A stretch of DNA of 64,000 bases from Planctomycetales bacterium. GTDB taxonomy: Bacteria; Planctomycetota; Planctomycetia; Isosphaerales; Isosphaeraceae. Shown piece by piece: positions 45,799-53,675 of the stretch. The stretch spans positions 1 through 64,000 of the forward strand of contig DAIDKV010000056.1 of the NCBI GenBank assembly GCA_027449865.1. Reading direction: 5' to 3'. The position numbers and the translations under genes were made by a program. The notes under the pieces were generated by a model. The model did no database searches. It had not been told where the DNA came from and saw nothing but the letters and a program-made list of their open reading frames with translations. Positions within the stretch are counted from its first letter, which is position 1; each line of letters begins with the position of its first letter.

Positions 45799-46270
45799 TC
45801 ACGCCGCGGTGTGCATCGCCGCGGGAATCCCGTGATAATCCAACTGCACGACGGCACCGAGCAGTGGGTGTCCTTTCTTACTGACGTGCCAACGATGGCT
45901 ATGCGGCACCTTCACGATCAGTCCCCGCACATTCAGCCGCTTGAGCATTCGACCCACCGCGTGATTTCGACGCCGTCACTCCTTGTCATCCTCGGTGTCA
46001 CCGTACAGGGCCGATCGGATATCGGCGTTGCGAAAGCCGTGCAGCAGGTTGTCGTCGGCCTCCTCGGCTGCTCGCTTGGTTCTCTCGACCCGGGCCTCGG
46101 ATTGCAGCTCGGCGAAGGCCAGGAAGTCGTAGCGGAGGATCTTGAGGACGTGGTCGACGAAGCCTTCGAGGGCCGGCCCATTGCTGATGGGGAGACAGCC
46201 CTCGACCAGTATCGCGTTGCTCGCAAGGTCTTGAACCGATCTTGCGATCGGATTTCTCGACTTCACGGTG
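45799..46270 (-). pseudogene. Remnant of a winged-helix-ended protein, interrupted by TGA
   Basis: The minus-strand frame reads KSRNPIARSVQDLASNAI at the left, then LKILRYDFLAFAELQSEARV and LLHGFRNADIRSALYG, hits TGA at 45976-45978, and continues in the same frame with RNHAVGRMLKRLNVRGLIVKVPHSHRWHVSKKG to a stop at 45799. The second part looks like the winged-helix end (R.LR..GLI.KVP.THRY.V...G) of an uncharacterised, often mobile-element-associated family I recall from planctomycetes and cyanobacteria. The TGA may replace an Arg codon. The beginning is not resolved. Its family assignment is from memory of the motif only. Confidence 0.55.
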
Positions 46271-46306
46271 ACCCTCCGCTTCCTGCGGACTGCTCTCGTG
46301 AACCTC

Positions 46307-46735
46307 TCATTTCGGCGAGGGAATGGATTCTCGAAGCCAGCCGAGCAGGTCGGACGAGTCGAGATATCCGGCGCGGGTCTGTTCAACCCGACCGTCGGGA
46401 CGCACGATGGCGGAGGTCGGCAGGCCCTCGACCGACAACGCTCTGAGCAAGGCCGCATTCGATGATGAGTCGGCATCGACCCGAATCGGGATTGTCCGGG
46501 CGTTCAGTTCCTGAACCACCCTCGGATCGCGAAGCGTCGTGGATTCGAGCTTTCGGCACCATCCGCAGCCGGAAGATGTCACCACCAGGAAAATCGGACG
46601 GCTCGACCGTTGGGCCTCGACCCTGGCTGTGGCCAGGCTCGATTGCCACTGGACCTCCTCAGCATTCACATGAATCGGCCAGACGACCGCCACAAGACAG
46701 AGCGCCACAATCGACTTGACGAGATCCCCTCGCAT
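46307..46735 (-). CDS. Secreted thioredoxin-fold protein (CGWC)
   Basis: 142 residues, AAGGG 7 bases before the ATG. Signal peptide to about residue 25 (VNA|EE). Thioredoxin-like fold with RPIFLVVTSSGCGWCRKLE, redox pair Cys57-Cys60, and the cis-Pro loop in VEGLPTSAIVRPDG. It belongs to the group of DUF255/thioredoxin_7-like periplasmic proteins that reduce or oxidise disulfides. It starts 67 bases after the YHS gene's stop on the same strand, consistent with one operon. Confidence 0.88.
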   Translation of the reverse strand: MRGDLVKSIVALCLVAVVWPIHVNAEEVQWQSSLATARVEAQRSSRPIFLVVTSSGCGWCRKLESTTLRDPRVVQELNARTIPIRVDADSSSNAALLRALSVEGLPTSAIVRPDGRVEQTRAGYLDSSDLLGWLRESIPSPK

Positions 46736-46802
46736 GGATCACCCTTTCCAATATCCAGACCCTGAAACCAGGATTGATCACGAAATGATGAGATATCCGC
46801 GA

Positions 46803-47477
46803 TCAGCGCGAGGCGCTGCCTCCCTCGGACGACCTTGGGTCCGGGCCTTCCGTCACCGGAACCGCGAACTTCTCAGGATTGGCAAGGAACATCTGACGCG
46901 TACCGGCATCGACGAAGTAGTAGCGAAGACCCTTGTAACGTGTCGCGAACTCAGGCTTTCCCGGCACCGATTCCTGCTTGGCAACCCGGCAAACCGCACA
47001 CTGGCCGTCAAAGGCAAGGTCGGCGTTGACGAATGTGGAGGGAGCCTTCTGGAAGGCGAGTCGCTCCTCCTCACTGGTGAACAGGAATAGCCGTCCGTCG
47101 TGAATCAGTGCATACTCCAGCTTACCCGGCACACGCTTATGGGCTTTCACATAACTGACAATCGAATCTCCGTTCAGCACCGTCGCAAAGCGGTCGGGGC
47201 TCGCGTCAAACATGGCTTTCTGCTCTCCGCTCGGGAACCGATAGACAAATCCATCATAGACGCTGGTGATATCGGGACGACCGGGCATCCACGCGCTCGA
47301 ACCGATCACACAGACCGGGCAATAGCCGCGGAGAGCCAGTGTGTGCGAGGCGGTCGCCTGAGGACGAGTGGGGCTCGGACTCCTCGATCCGCTCTGGGCG
47401 TGTGCGGATTCGCCGCCGCCCATCACGAACGCCGAGAAAAGTCCGGTCAACACGAGGGACGCAAGGGAAGACTTCAT
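46803..47477 (-). CDS. Secreted protein with two YHS-like Cys domains
   Basis: 224 residues from the ATG at 47477 (MKSSLASLVLTGLF), AAGGA ~8 bases upstream. Signal peptide to AHA|Q. Two related modules follow: LALRGYCPVCVI... with VYDGFVYRFPSGEQKAMFDASPDRF, and LAFDGQCAVCRV... with RYKGLRYYFVDAGTRQMFLANPEKF. Each has a G-x-C-x-V-C pair and the Y.G..Y.F....R..F...P..F pattern of YHS domains, which often bind metals such as copper. Pairing with a periplasmic thioredoxin suggests redox or metal handling. The two modules imply an internal duplication. Confidence 0.85.
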   Translation of the reverse strand: MKSSLASLVLTGLFSAFVMGGGESAHAQSGSRSPSPTRPQATASHTLALRGYCPVCVIGSSAWMPGRPDITSVYDGFVYRFPSGEQKAMFDASPDRFATVLNGDSIVSYVKAHKRVPGKLEYALIHDGRLFLFTSEEERLAFQKAPSTFVNADLAFDGQCAVCRVAKQESVPGKPEFATRYKGLRYYFVDAGTRQMFLANPEKFAVPVTEGPDPRSSEGGSASR

Positions 47478-47607
47478 CCAAGATTCCTTTCGTCGGATCA
47501 CCAGAGAATGCTGTCGTCAAGGCAGACCAGGCTTCTTACCTGGAAGCCCAGTATCACGTCCTTCCACCGAGGACATCCGAATCATCGACGAGATTGCCAA
47601 ATTGGTC

Positions 47608-47623
47608 TGTGAGCCATCCCACA
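47608..47623. promoter_or_regulatory. Candidate Crp-type box TGTGA-N6-CCACA
   Basis: One mismatch to TGTGA-N6-TCACA. It is in the 247-base region between the diverging YHS-thioredoxin operon and the flavoprotein gene at 47725. Confidence 0.4.
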
Positions 47624-47724
47624 AGTGCGTTCGATTCGAGATGGGATGATCTCGGTGGCCTGGTGTCGAGACTCGATCGCACCGTTTTTCCTGAGGTTCG
47701 ATCCATAGAAGGACCTGAATTTCG

Positions 47725-48882
47725 ATGAGTTCCTCGGTGCAACTTCGCCATGTCGTTCTCTGGGGAATCGGTCACACGAATGCCCTGGTGGTGCGGGCCT
47801 GGCGCGATCACCCCATTCCGGGGAGCCGGTTGATTTGTGTCGCCGATGCGTCGATCTCAACCTATTCCGGGATGTTGCCGGGCGTCCTCGCCGGACAGTA
47901 TTCCCGTCAGGCCATGCAAATCGATCTCGACAGGCTCTCCGAATCGGCCGGAGCCGAGTTCGTACCGGGAGATCTCCGCGGTATCGATCTCGATTCGCGG
48001 GTCTTACTCTTCGAAGATCGAGAACGGATCGAATTCGACGTGCTCTCGATCGGAATCGGCTCCGTGCCGTCGCGATCGGGCGTCGTCGGCGCCGATGATG
48101 ATCGAATTGTCTCCATCAAGCCAATGCTGACTTTTCTCGATCGACTTGCCATTCGTCTCATCGAGGCCAGCAACGCCGCGCGCGTTCGAGCGGTTCGAAT
48201 CACGATCGTCGGAGGTGGGGCCGGTGGTGCGGAGATTGCGTTTTGCCTTCCGGCCTTCGTGCATCGAATACTCGGCAATGTCCTGATCGAGCGAACCCTG
48301 ATTCACGAGGGAGAAACGCTCGTCACAGGATCGGTGGCCTCGACCAATATTCGAGTGCAACGCCGGCTTGAACAAACGGGCGTCACGATGGTCATGGGAC
48401 GTCGAGTGACTCGCGTGGAGCCAGGACACCTGATTCTGAGCGATGGCCAGTCTGTCGAGACGGATCTGACGATCTGGGCGACGGGGGCCGCGGCGCCTCC
48501 GATTCTCGCCCGGCTCGGGCTACCCGTCGACGAGCGAGGATTCCTTCTTACTCGGCCCACGTTGCAGGTTGTGGCCGATCGGCCGATTTTCGTGGTGGGC
48601 GATTCCGGAACACTCATCGAATCCCCGACGCCAAAGGCCGGGGTCCATGCCGTCCGACAGGGCCCGATTCTGCGGGAGAATCTTGCTCGACTGCTCGATG
48701 GCCGGCCGTTACTCGCCTATCAGCCGCAAAAAAGCTTTCTCCGGCTGATCAATACCGGCGATGGCCGGGCGATCGGCGAGTATCGGGGCTATACCTTCGA
48801 AGGCCGGTGGTGCTGGTCGCTCAAGGACTGGATCGATCGTCGTTTCATGGAACAGTTTTCTCTGAATCGTCCGTCTCGTTAA
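47725..48882 (+). CDS. Pyridine nucleotide-disulfide oxidoreductase (TIGR03169-like)
   Basis: 385 residues; GAAGGA about 11 bases upstream. Two-dinucleotide-binding-domain flavoprotein: VVLWGIGHTNALVVRAW at the N-terminus, then ISTYSGMLPGVLAGQYS and IDLDRLSESAGAEFV, then the NAD(P) site IVGGGAGGAEIAF, TIWATGAAAPP and the FAD tail VFVVGDSGTL. The YSGMLPG..AG.Y pattern matches the family that in some bacteria is fused to SelD (selenophosphate synthetase). Here no SelD part exists. A type II NADH-dehydrogenase-like reaction is possible. Its stop overlaps that of the convergent flavoprotein gene by 3 bases (TTAA). Confidence 0.85.
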   Translation: MSSSVQLRHVVLWGIGHTNALVVRAWRDHPIPGSRLICVADASISTYSGMLPGVLAGQYSRQAMQIDLDRLSESAGAEFVPGDLRGIDLDSRVLLFEDRERIEFDVLSIGIGSVPSRSGVVGADDDRIVSIKPMLTFLDRLAIRLIEASNAARVRAVRITIVGGGAGGAEIAFCLPAFVHRILGNVLIERTLIHEGETLVTGSVASTNIRVQRRLEQTGVTMVMGRRVTRVEPGHLILSDGQSVETDLTIWATGAAAPPILARLGLPVDERGFLLTRPTLQVVADRPIFVVGDSGTLIESPTPKAGVHAVRQGPILRENLARLLDGRPLLAYQPQKSFLRLINTGDGRAIGEYRGYTFEGRWCWSLKDWIDRRFMEQFSLNRPSR

Positions 48883-50426
48883 CGCGTCCACATCAACCAT
48901 CGCTTGAAGAGAGTTTTCACGAAGGGTGTGAGTCGGGTTCGGTTGTAGGCGTCCGCGATTTTTTTGATGGCCTCGGCCTGGGTCGGATAGGGATGGATGG
49001 TTCGGGCCAGATCCTTCAGACCCAGGCCGCCGACCATCGCGAGTGTGATCTCGGAGATCATCTCGCCTGCGTGCCTGCCCACGATTGTCGCACCGACGAT
49101 GCGATCGGTCCCCTTTCGAACGTGGATTTTCACCAACCCGTCGGTCTCGCCGTCGAGCACCGCACGATCGACGCCGGAAAAGTTCTGGACGAAGGTCTGA
49201 ACCGGTATGCCCTGTTTGCGTGCTTCTCCCTCGTAGAGCCCGACATGAGCAATCTCTGGATCGGTGTAAGTGCACCAGGGAATTGTGAGAGCACTGACGC
49301 GAGCCCGCCCCAGAAACAGTGCATTCTGGATCGCAATCCGGGCCATCGCGTCGGCCGCATGAGTGAACTTGTAGCGGCTACAAACATCGCCGGCGGCAAG
49401 AATTCTGGGATTCGTCGTCCGGAGGCGCTCGTCAACCCTCAGGCCGCTCCTGTCGTAACTGACCCCTGCCTTCTCCAATCCCAGACCCTCGACGTTCGCC
49501 GCTCGACCGACTGCGACCAGAACTTCGTCCACTCGAAGCGTACTCTCCCCGCGGCCACATTGCAGCGTGAGAACCTTTTCACTGAGCTCACGACGAACCT
49601 GTGTGATTTTGCATCCGCAATTCACGGTGATCCGATCCCGGCGAAATGCGCTCGCGACGAGCGACGCGGCCTCCGGATCCTCGTTGCCTAGGATCTGCGG
49701 TTGTCCTTCGAGGAGTGTCACCTCTGAACCGAACCGAGCGAAGGCCTGGGCGAGCTCGCAACCGATCGCACCCGCGCCGATGACGGCCAGTCGTCGGGGC
49801 TGTTCGACCAGTGAGAAAACGGATTCATTGGTCAGGTAGCCAGCCTCTTCGAGCCCCGGAATGGGTGGCGCGGAAGCTCTTGCACCCGTGGCGATGATCG
49901 CCTTCCGGAATCGGAGGGTCTGGCCCTCTACGTCGATGGCATCGATCCCGACGAACCGGCCGGAGCCGAGAAAGACGTCCACGCCGAGCGAGCGGAATCG
50001 CGAGGCCGAGTCGTGCGGACTGATCTCGGCTCGAATCCGACGGAGCCGCTCCATCACGTCCGCGCATTCGACACTTGACGGTCCCTGATTCCGGACGCCG
50101 AAGTTCGCTCCATCGCGGACAGCCACGGCGGCCCGCGCGGCTCGGATCAGGGCCTTCGACGGCACACAACCGACATTCAGACAGTCGCCTCCCATCAGGT
50201 GCTTCTCGATCAGGGCGACCTTCGCACCCAGTCCCGCCGCACCCGCCGCCGCGACCAGCCCAGCCGTCCCCGCGCCGAGGACAACGAGATTGTACCGCCC
50301 AGCCGGCTCGGGATTGCACCAGTCGGGCGGGTGGACGTTCGCCAAAAGAGTGAGGTTATGTTCGTCGGTCGGCACGATCAACGGGCCGCCGCCATTTTTG
50401 AGGAGGAAGCGATGGGGTTCGCTCAA
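48879..50426 (-). CDS. Dihydrolipoamide dehydrogenase/mercuric reductase-family flavoprotein
   Basis: 515 residues from a TTG at 50426 that overlaps the VTT stop as TTGA and has GGGAGG 6 bases upstream; a longer frame would run into the VTT gene. FAD motif LVVLGAGTAGLVAA, redox-active CLNVGC (Cys82, Cys87) in GGDCLNVGCVPSKAL, NAD motif LAVIGAGAIGCELAQAF, ILAAGDVCS, and C-terminal HPYPTQAEAI, the His-Glu dyad region. The paired C-terminal cysteines of MerA are absent, as is a MerR-like context, so it is not a mercuric reductase proper. Together with VTT proteins this family forms a frequent but uncharacterised gene pair, probably redox-linked membrane function. Confidence 0.92.
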   Translation of the reverse strand: MSEPHRFLLKNGGGPLIVPTDEHNLTLLANVHPPDWCNPEPAGRYNLVVLGAGTAGLVAAAGAAGLGAKVALIEKHLMGGDCLNVGCVPSKALIRAARAAVAVRDGANFGVRNQGPSSVECADVMERLRRIRAEISPHDSASRFRSLGVDVFLGSGRFVGIDAIDVEGQTLRFRKAIIATGARASAPPIPGLEEAGYLTNESVFSLVEQPRRLAVIGAGAIGCELAQAFARFGSEVTLLEGQPQILGNEDPEAASLVASAFRRDRITVNCGCKITQVRRELSEKVLTLQCGRGESTLRVDEVLVAVGRAANVEGLGLEKAGVSYDRSGLRVDERLRTTNPRILAAGDVCSRYKFTHAADAMARIAIQNALFLGRARVSALTIPWCTYTDPEIAHVGLYEGEARKQGIPVQTFVQNFSGVDRAVLDGETDGLVKIHVRKGTDRIVGATIVGRHAGEMISEITLAMVGGLGLKDLARTIHPYPTQAEAIKKIADAYNRTRLTPFVKTLFKRWLMWTR

Positions 50427-51154
50427 GGGATTGCCTCCCGATTCTCGATGCGATGGTTGATCCTGGGATCCTCTCGAATCACGCGACGAGCCAGGCGCGT
50501 GATGTAGACCGAGACCCCAAGGGTTGCCAGCAGGCCGATGACAATGAGCGTCCACTGCGCCGGGGATCGTGATCGGACGCCCGATGCGACCTCAAGGCCA
50601 GCGCGCCCCACGACACCGAGATAGACGTAGAGGACCGTTCCCGGCAGCATGGCAACCCAACTGGTCAGCACCGAGGGCCAGAAACCGATTCGTGTTAAAC
50701 CGTAGAGGTAGTTCTGAAGGATGAAGGGTACGGCGGGGGAGAGTCGGAGCAGTGCGACGATCCTCCACCCTCCCTCGCCGATCGCCCGGTCGATGGCCTC
50801 GAACCTCGGATCACGGCGAGCCCAGCGCGCGACGGCGTCGCGCGCCAGATACCGGGCGATCAGGAAAGCGAGCGCTGCGCCGGCGGTGGAGCCGATCGAG
50901 ACCGTGATCGTCCCCACCAGGGGCCCGAAGAGGGCGCCCGCGGCCAGAGTCAGTGCCGAGCCCGGTATCATCGCGACCACGGCCGCGGCGTAGATCAGGG
51001 CGAAGACAAGTGGTCCCCAGACGCCCAGGCTCTGAATCCAGTTGGAGAGGCCCTCCACCAGATGCGAGATGGGGAGCCGTCGGGTGACCGCGAACAGGAT
51101 CAGTGCGAGCGCGGCCGCCGCGATCGCGCTGAGGACCGAAGCCCGCCTTGACAT
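50423..51154 (-). CDS. VTT/SNARE-associated (TVP38/TMEM64-like) membrane protein
   Basis: 243 residues, AAGGA close to the ATG and AGGAG further upstream. N-terminal helix (SAIAAAALALILFAVTR), then FALIYAAAVVAMIPGSALTLAAGALFG, the loop GSTAGAALAFLIARYLARD, and the VTT hallmark IVALLRLSPAVPFILQNYLYGLT, ending with a helix LIVIGLLATLGVSVYI. The family has DedA-like topology with re-entrant loops and is linked to lipid scrambling or transport. It precedes the flavoprotein gene with a TTGA overlap and follows DUF547 by 61 bases, so the three are one operon. Confidence 0.92.
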   Translation of the reverse strand: MSRRASVLSAIAAAALALILFAVTRRLPISHLVEGLSNWIQSLGVWGPLVFALIYAAAVVAMIPGSALTLAAGALFGPLVGTITVSIGSTAGAALAFLIARYLARDAVARWARRDPRFEAIDRAIGEGGWRIVALLRLSPAVPFILQNYLYGLTRIGFWPSVLTSWVAMLPGTVLYVYLGVVGRAGLEVASGVRSRSPAQWTLIVIGLLATLGVSVYITRLARRVIREDPRINHRIENREAIP

Positions 51155-51215
51155 GATCCTTCACTCCTGCTGGATCGTTGAGGTCGCTCTCCTCCAGGAT
51201 CGTTTCTGGATTCTG

Positions 51216-52055
51216 CTAACGTGTGGGTCGTTGATCGTTCAAGGACCAGTCGTAGTCGAGATAGCGGACCCGAACTCCAGGTTCAGCCACCCATTCCGCT
51301 CCGGCCGGCAACATCGGAGAGATGGCCTGCAACTGTGCGGCGGGGCTCGGAGCGAAGTCGGTTCCGTACCACTCAAAGATTCGGGAGAGGGAAACCTGTC
51401 TCGATCGACCATCCGCCTGGAAGTTTTCCGGCCGTGAAAGGAATCGCTGGCCATTGGCGGTGAGTTGCGAATCGAGCCCCTCGGCCGAGTACGCTCGGTT
51501 CCAGAGCGGCGGGCAACCACGCGAAGCACATACCAGAGCCAGGTGAATTCGAGGCTCTCCCATTTTACGCAAAATCGCATGTTCCATATTGTCGAGCGAG
51601 AATTGCCGCCCATCCACCCAGATCAGCAGGTCCTTCCAGATATTGTAGCCGAGCCGCGCGGTGTGGTTGCGAATGCTGCTGGTCGGGTACTCGCGAAGAA
51701 TACCCTTCAGCGTCACGGCGTTATAAACGTTGATCCAGTAGGCAATCTGGGCCGGCTTCGCCGCGGGCTTTCCCAGGTCCACACATCCCGCCCGAGCCAG
51801 GTACTCATCGAGCGCCTGAAGGTCCTGATCGTTGGACTTCCATTGCGCATAGGCGACCAGGCCCTTCTCATCCACATAAGTCTGGAGAAGTCGGTCAAAA
51901 ATGGAATGATCCACTTCCGCCAGCGACGGCCGATCTCCACTCGAACAGGGGCGTCCGACCGAAACCCGGGGACCAGCCATCGCAAGACGATCCGCGATCG
52001 CCCCCAGCCCGGTCAACACCACCGTCACCCCGAACAACCACATCCTTGCACGCAT
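51216..52055 (-). CDS. Secreted DUF547 protein
   Basis: 279 residues from the ATG at 52055 (MRARMWLFGVTVVL), GGGAG 8 bases upstream; the open frame extends further but lacks signal character. N-terminal signal segment to about residue 27. DUF547 core: IFDRLLQTYVDEKGLVAYAQWK, AYWINVYNAVTLKGIL, FSLDNMEHAILRK, HLALVCASRGCPPL, SRIFEWYGTDF. The conserved Cys-rich C-A-S-R-G-C motif hints at a papain-like or transglutaminase-like fold. Function is unknown. It is first in the operon with VTT and flavoprotein genes and diverges from the Crp-type regulator. Confidence 0.88.
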   Translation of the reverse strand: MRARMWLFGVTVVLTGLGAIADRLAMAGPRVSVGRPCSSGDRPSLAEVDHSIFDRLLQTYVDEKGLVAYAQWKSNDQDLQALDEYLARAGCVDLGKPAAKPAQIAYWINVYNAVTLKGILREYPTSSIRNHTARLGYNIWKDLLIWVDGRQFSLDNMEHAILRKMGEPRIHLALVCASRGCPPLWNRAYSAEGLDSQLTANGQRFLSRPENFQADGRSRQVSLSRIFEWYGTDFAPSPAAQLQAISPMLPAGAEWVAEPGVRVRYLDYDWSLNDQRPTR

Positions 52056-52182
52056 CTGCTCGCTCCCTTCTCGTGGGATCAGGACGTTCTCATGAGGAGA
52101 CCTTAACCTTATCGCCGAAATGACCGACAAAGTCTGTGTGACAGCCAACAGTTCGCGCAGGAACCGCCTGGCTAACATCGAA

Positions 52183-52201
52183 GTTGTCGTCCGGAGACAA
52201 C
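52183..52201. promoter_or_regulatory. Perfect inverted repeat between DUF547 operon and crp-type gene
   Basis: GTTGTC-N7-GACAAC, 19 bases, with an internal TCCGGA. It sits 69 bases before the regulator's start and 128 from the DUF547 start. It could be an operator for either gene. It does not match the TGTGA half-site. Confidence 0.35.
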
Positions 52202-52269
52202 CGGTCTATTCTGGATGGCCTGTCGTCACCAGATCGTGAAAAGGGGATAGGTCCACGAGCCGACCGGTC

Positions 52270-52959
52270 ATGTCCAGCAAGTTATGGTATCTGAAGCGAT
52301 GCGACCTGTTTGAGCGGTTGACGCCCGAGCAGGCCGAGCAACTGGAAGGTCGCGCGATCATGCGACGGTTCGGTCGGGGCGACATCATTTACCTTCCCTC
52401 GGAGATGGCCCGGAGTGTACTTGTTCTGGCAAGCGGCCGGGTGAAGATCAAGGGGGTGACTCCAGATGGGAAGGAATTCATTTACGCGTTTATCGAGCCG
52501 GGTGAGATCTTCGGCGAGTTGGCTCTGGTGGGCGACTCACCCCGTGAGGAGTTCGCCGAGGCTCTTGAAGCCTCCGAGATTCTGGCGATCGATCGCGACG
52601 ACCTTTTTGCGTTGATGGCGGCGCGACCGGATGTCTCGCTCGGGATCACCAAGCTTCTCGGGCTTCGTCGACGTCGAATCGAGATGCGACTTCGCAATAT
52701 CATGTTCCGTTCAAACCGCCAGCGGGTTCTGGGCGTACTTCTGGAATTGCTCGATGCTTATGGGGAAAGATCGGGTTCCGACTGGCGAATCCGGCTCCGA
52801 CTCTCGCATCAGGAACTTGCGAGCCTGATCGGTGCGACGCGAGAAACGGTGACCATCGTGCTGGGACAGCTCCAACTGGAAGGCTTCATCCGGGTCCAGC
52901 GGCGCTTGATCACAATCCTCGACCGCGACCGGTTGGTCGCGGAATCGGCTGCGGAATAA
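52270..52959 (+). CDS. Crp/Fnr-family transcriptional regulator
   Basis: 229 residues. An N-terminal cyclic-nucleotide-binding-like beta roll (CDLFERLTPEQAEQLEGRA, VLVLASGRVKIKG, FIYAFIEPGEIFGELALVGD) connects through a long helix (LGLRRRRIEMRLRNIMF) to a winged helix: LRLSHQELASLIGATRETVTIVLGQLQLEGFI. The recognition helix carries RETV, the residues by which E. coli CRP reads GTGA, rather than the FNR pattern. No Cys cluster for Fe-S is present. The exact cAMP pocket residues (FGE.AL..... R/S) are partly kept (FGELALVGDSPREEF). The ribosome site is weak. It diverges from the DUF547 operon. Confidence 0.92.
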   Translation: MSSKLWYLKRCDLFERLTPEQAEQLEGRAIMRRFGRGDIIYLPSEMARSVLVLASGRVKIKGVTPDGKEFIYAFIEPGEIFGELALVGDSPREEFAEALEASEILAIDRDDLFALMAARPDVSLGITKLLGLRRRRIEMRLRNIMFRSNRQRVLGVLLELLDAYGERSGSDWRIRLRLSHQELASLIGATRETVTIVLGQLQLEGFIRVQRRLITILDRDRLVAESAAE

Positions 52960-52966
52960 TGGCGAA

Positions 52967-52982
52967 TGTGTGCGACTTCACG
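52967..52982. promoter_or_regulatory. Weak Crp-type box TGTGT-N6-TCACG
   Basis: Two mismatches to TGTGA-N6-TCACA. It lies between the regulator stop and the Cys/His small protein, 72 bases before the latter's start. Confidence 0.2.
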
Positions 52983-53053
52983 GAGCCCATCCTCCAGCGG
53001 CACGATGATGGATCAGGGGTAAGAAATCTCGTGAGCGAATCGGAGCCGATGGG

Positions 53054-53449
53054 ATGAGCGACTCTGCTCGTAACGGCTGGGAAACGTGTCCTCCAGGCGA
53101 ATTCTCACGCCTCTCAACGCGACTGCGCGCAAGCCATCGCCGACGCGATGCCATCCGCGGCACGGTCGCGGTCGCGGTCGCCGTCGTGATGGGGTCGGTG
53201 ATGTATCAGTCGTGGTCCAGTTCGTGGAATTACCATTTCGCAGGGCTATCCTGCACACAGGTGATGGCTCTGGCACCCGGCTACGCGATGGGAAAACTCG
53301 CCCCGGAGCGCCGGGAACAGGTTCGCGAGCATGTTGATATATGTCCGCATTGCAAGCCCCTTTTTCAGATGATGGGGCTCGCTCACCAGAAAAAGCAGCC
53401 TCGGATCGGTGACCGACCGCTCAGGAACCCGGCCATCGAGGAGGGATGA
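53054..53449 (+). CDS. Small membrane protein with zf-HC2-like Cys/His motif
   Basis: 131 residues, GGAG 8 bases before the ATG. A basic N-terminal part (RLRASHRRRDAIR) precedes one membrane helix (GTVAVAVAVVMGSVMYQ). After it comes SCTQVMALAPGYAMGKLAPERREQVREHVDICPHC, which follows the zf-HC2 pattern C-(x)n-H-x3-C-x2-C of anti-sigma factors. In anti-sigma factors this domain precedes the helix and is cytoplasmic; here it follows and, by the positive-inside rule, would be outside. No sigma gene is adjacent. It stands between the Crp-type gene and the porin. Confidence 0.7.
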   Translation: MSDSARNGWETCPPGEFSRLSTRLRASHRRRDAIRGTVAVAVAVVMGSVMYQSWSSSWNYHFAGLSCTQVMALAPGYAMGKLAPERREQVREHVDICPHCKPLFQMMGLAHQKKQPRIGDRPLRNPAIEEG

Positions 53450-53675
53450 GACCACCACGGTTGGGTCGTATCCATCGCTTGAGGGAGGGATGCGATCCGG
53501 GAAATGCAACCGATCACCGCCCCCTGGAAGAGTAGGCCCCGCCTGTCCGAAACCCTGCCTCCATTTCGCGACTCTCATCGAAATCTCTCCGAGAATCGGA
53601 AGAATCATCCGATACTGAGTAGGGCATCATCCTGTTGTCGACGCCCGGTCGGGTTGCGGCGGGAGTGAATCGAGG

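Noticed and set aside
48879-50555. Mercuric reductase (merA)
   Set aside because: The C-terminal Cys pair and N-terminal heavy-metal domain are absent and there is no mer context; kept as a general family member.
52226-52239. TCAC-N6-GTGA inverted repeat just before the Crp-type gene
   Set aside because: The half-sites face outward relative to the GTGA...TCAC order of Crp sites, and 4-bp arms are too short to claim.
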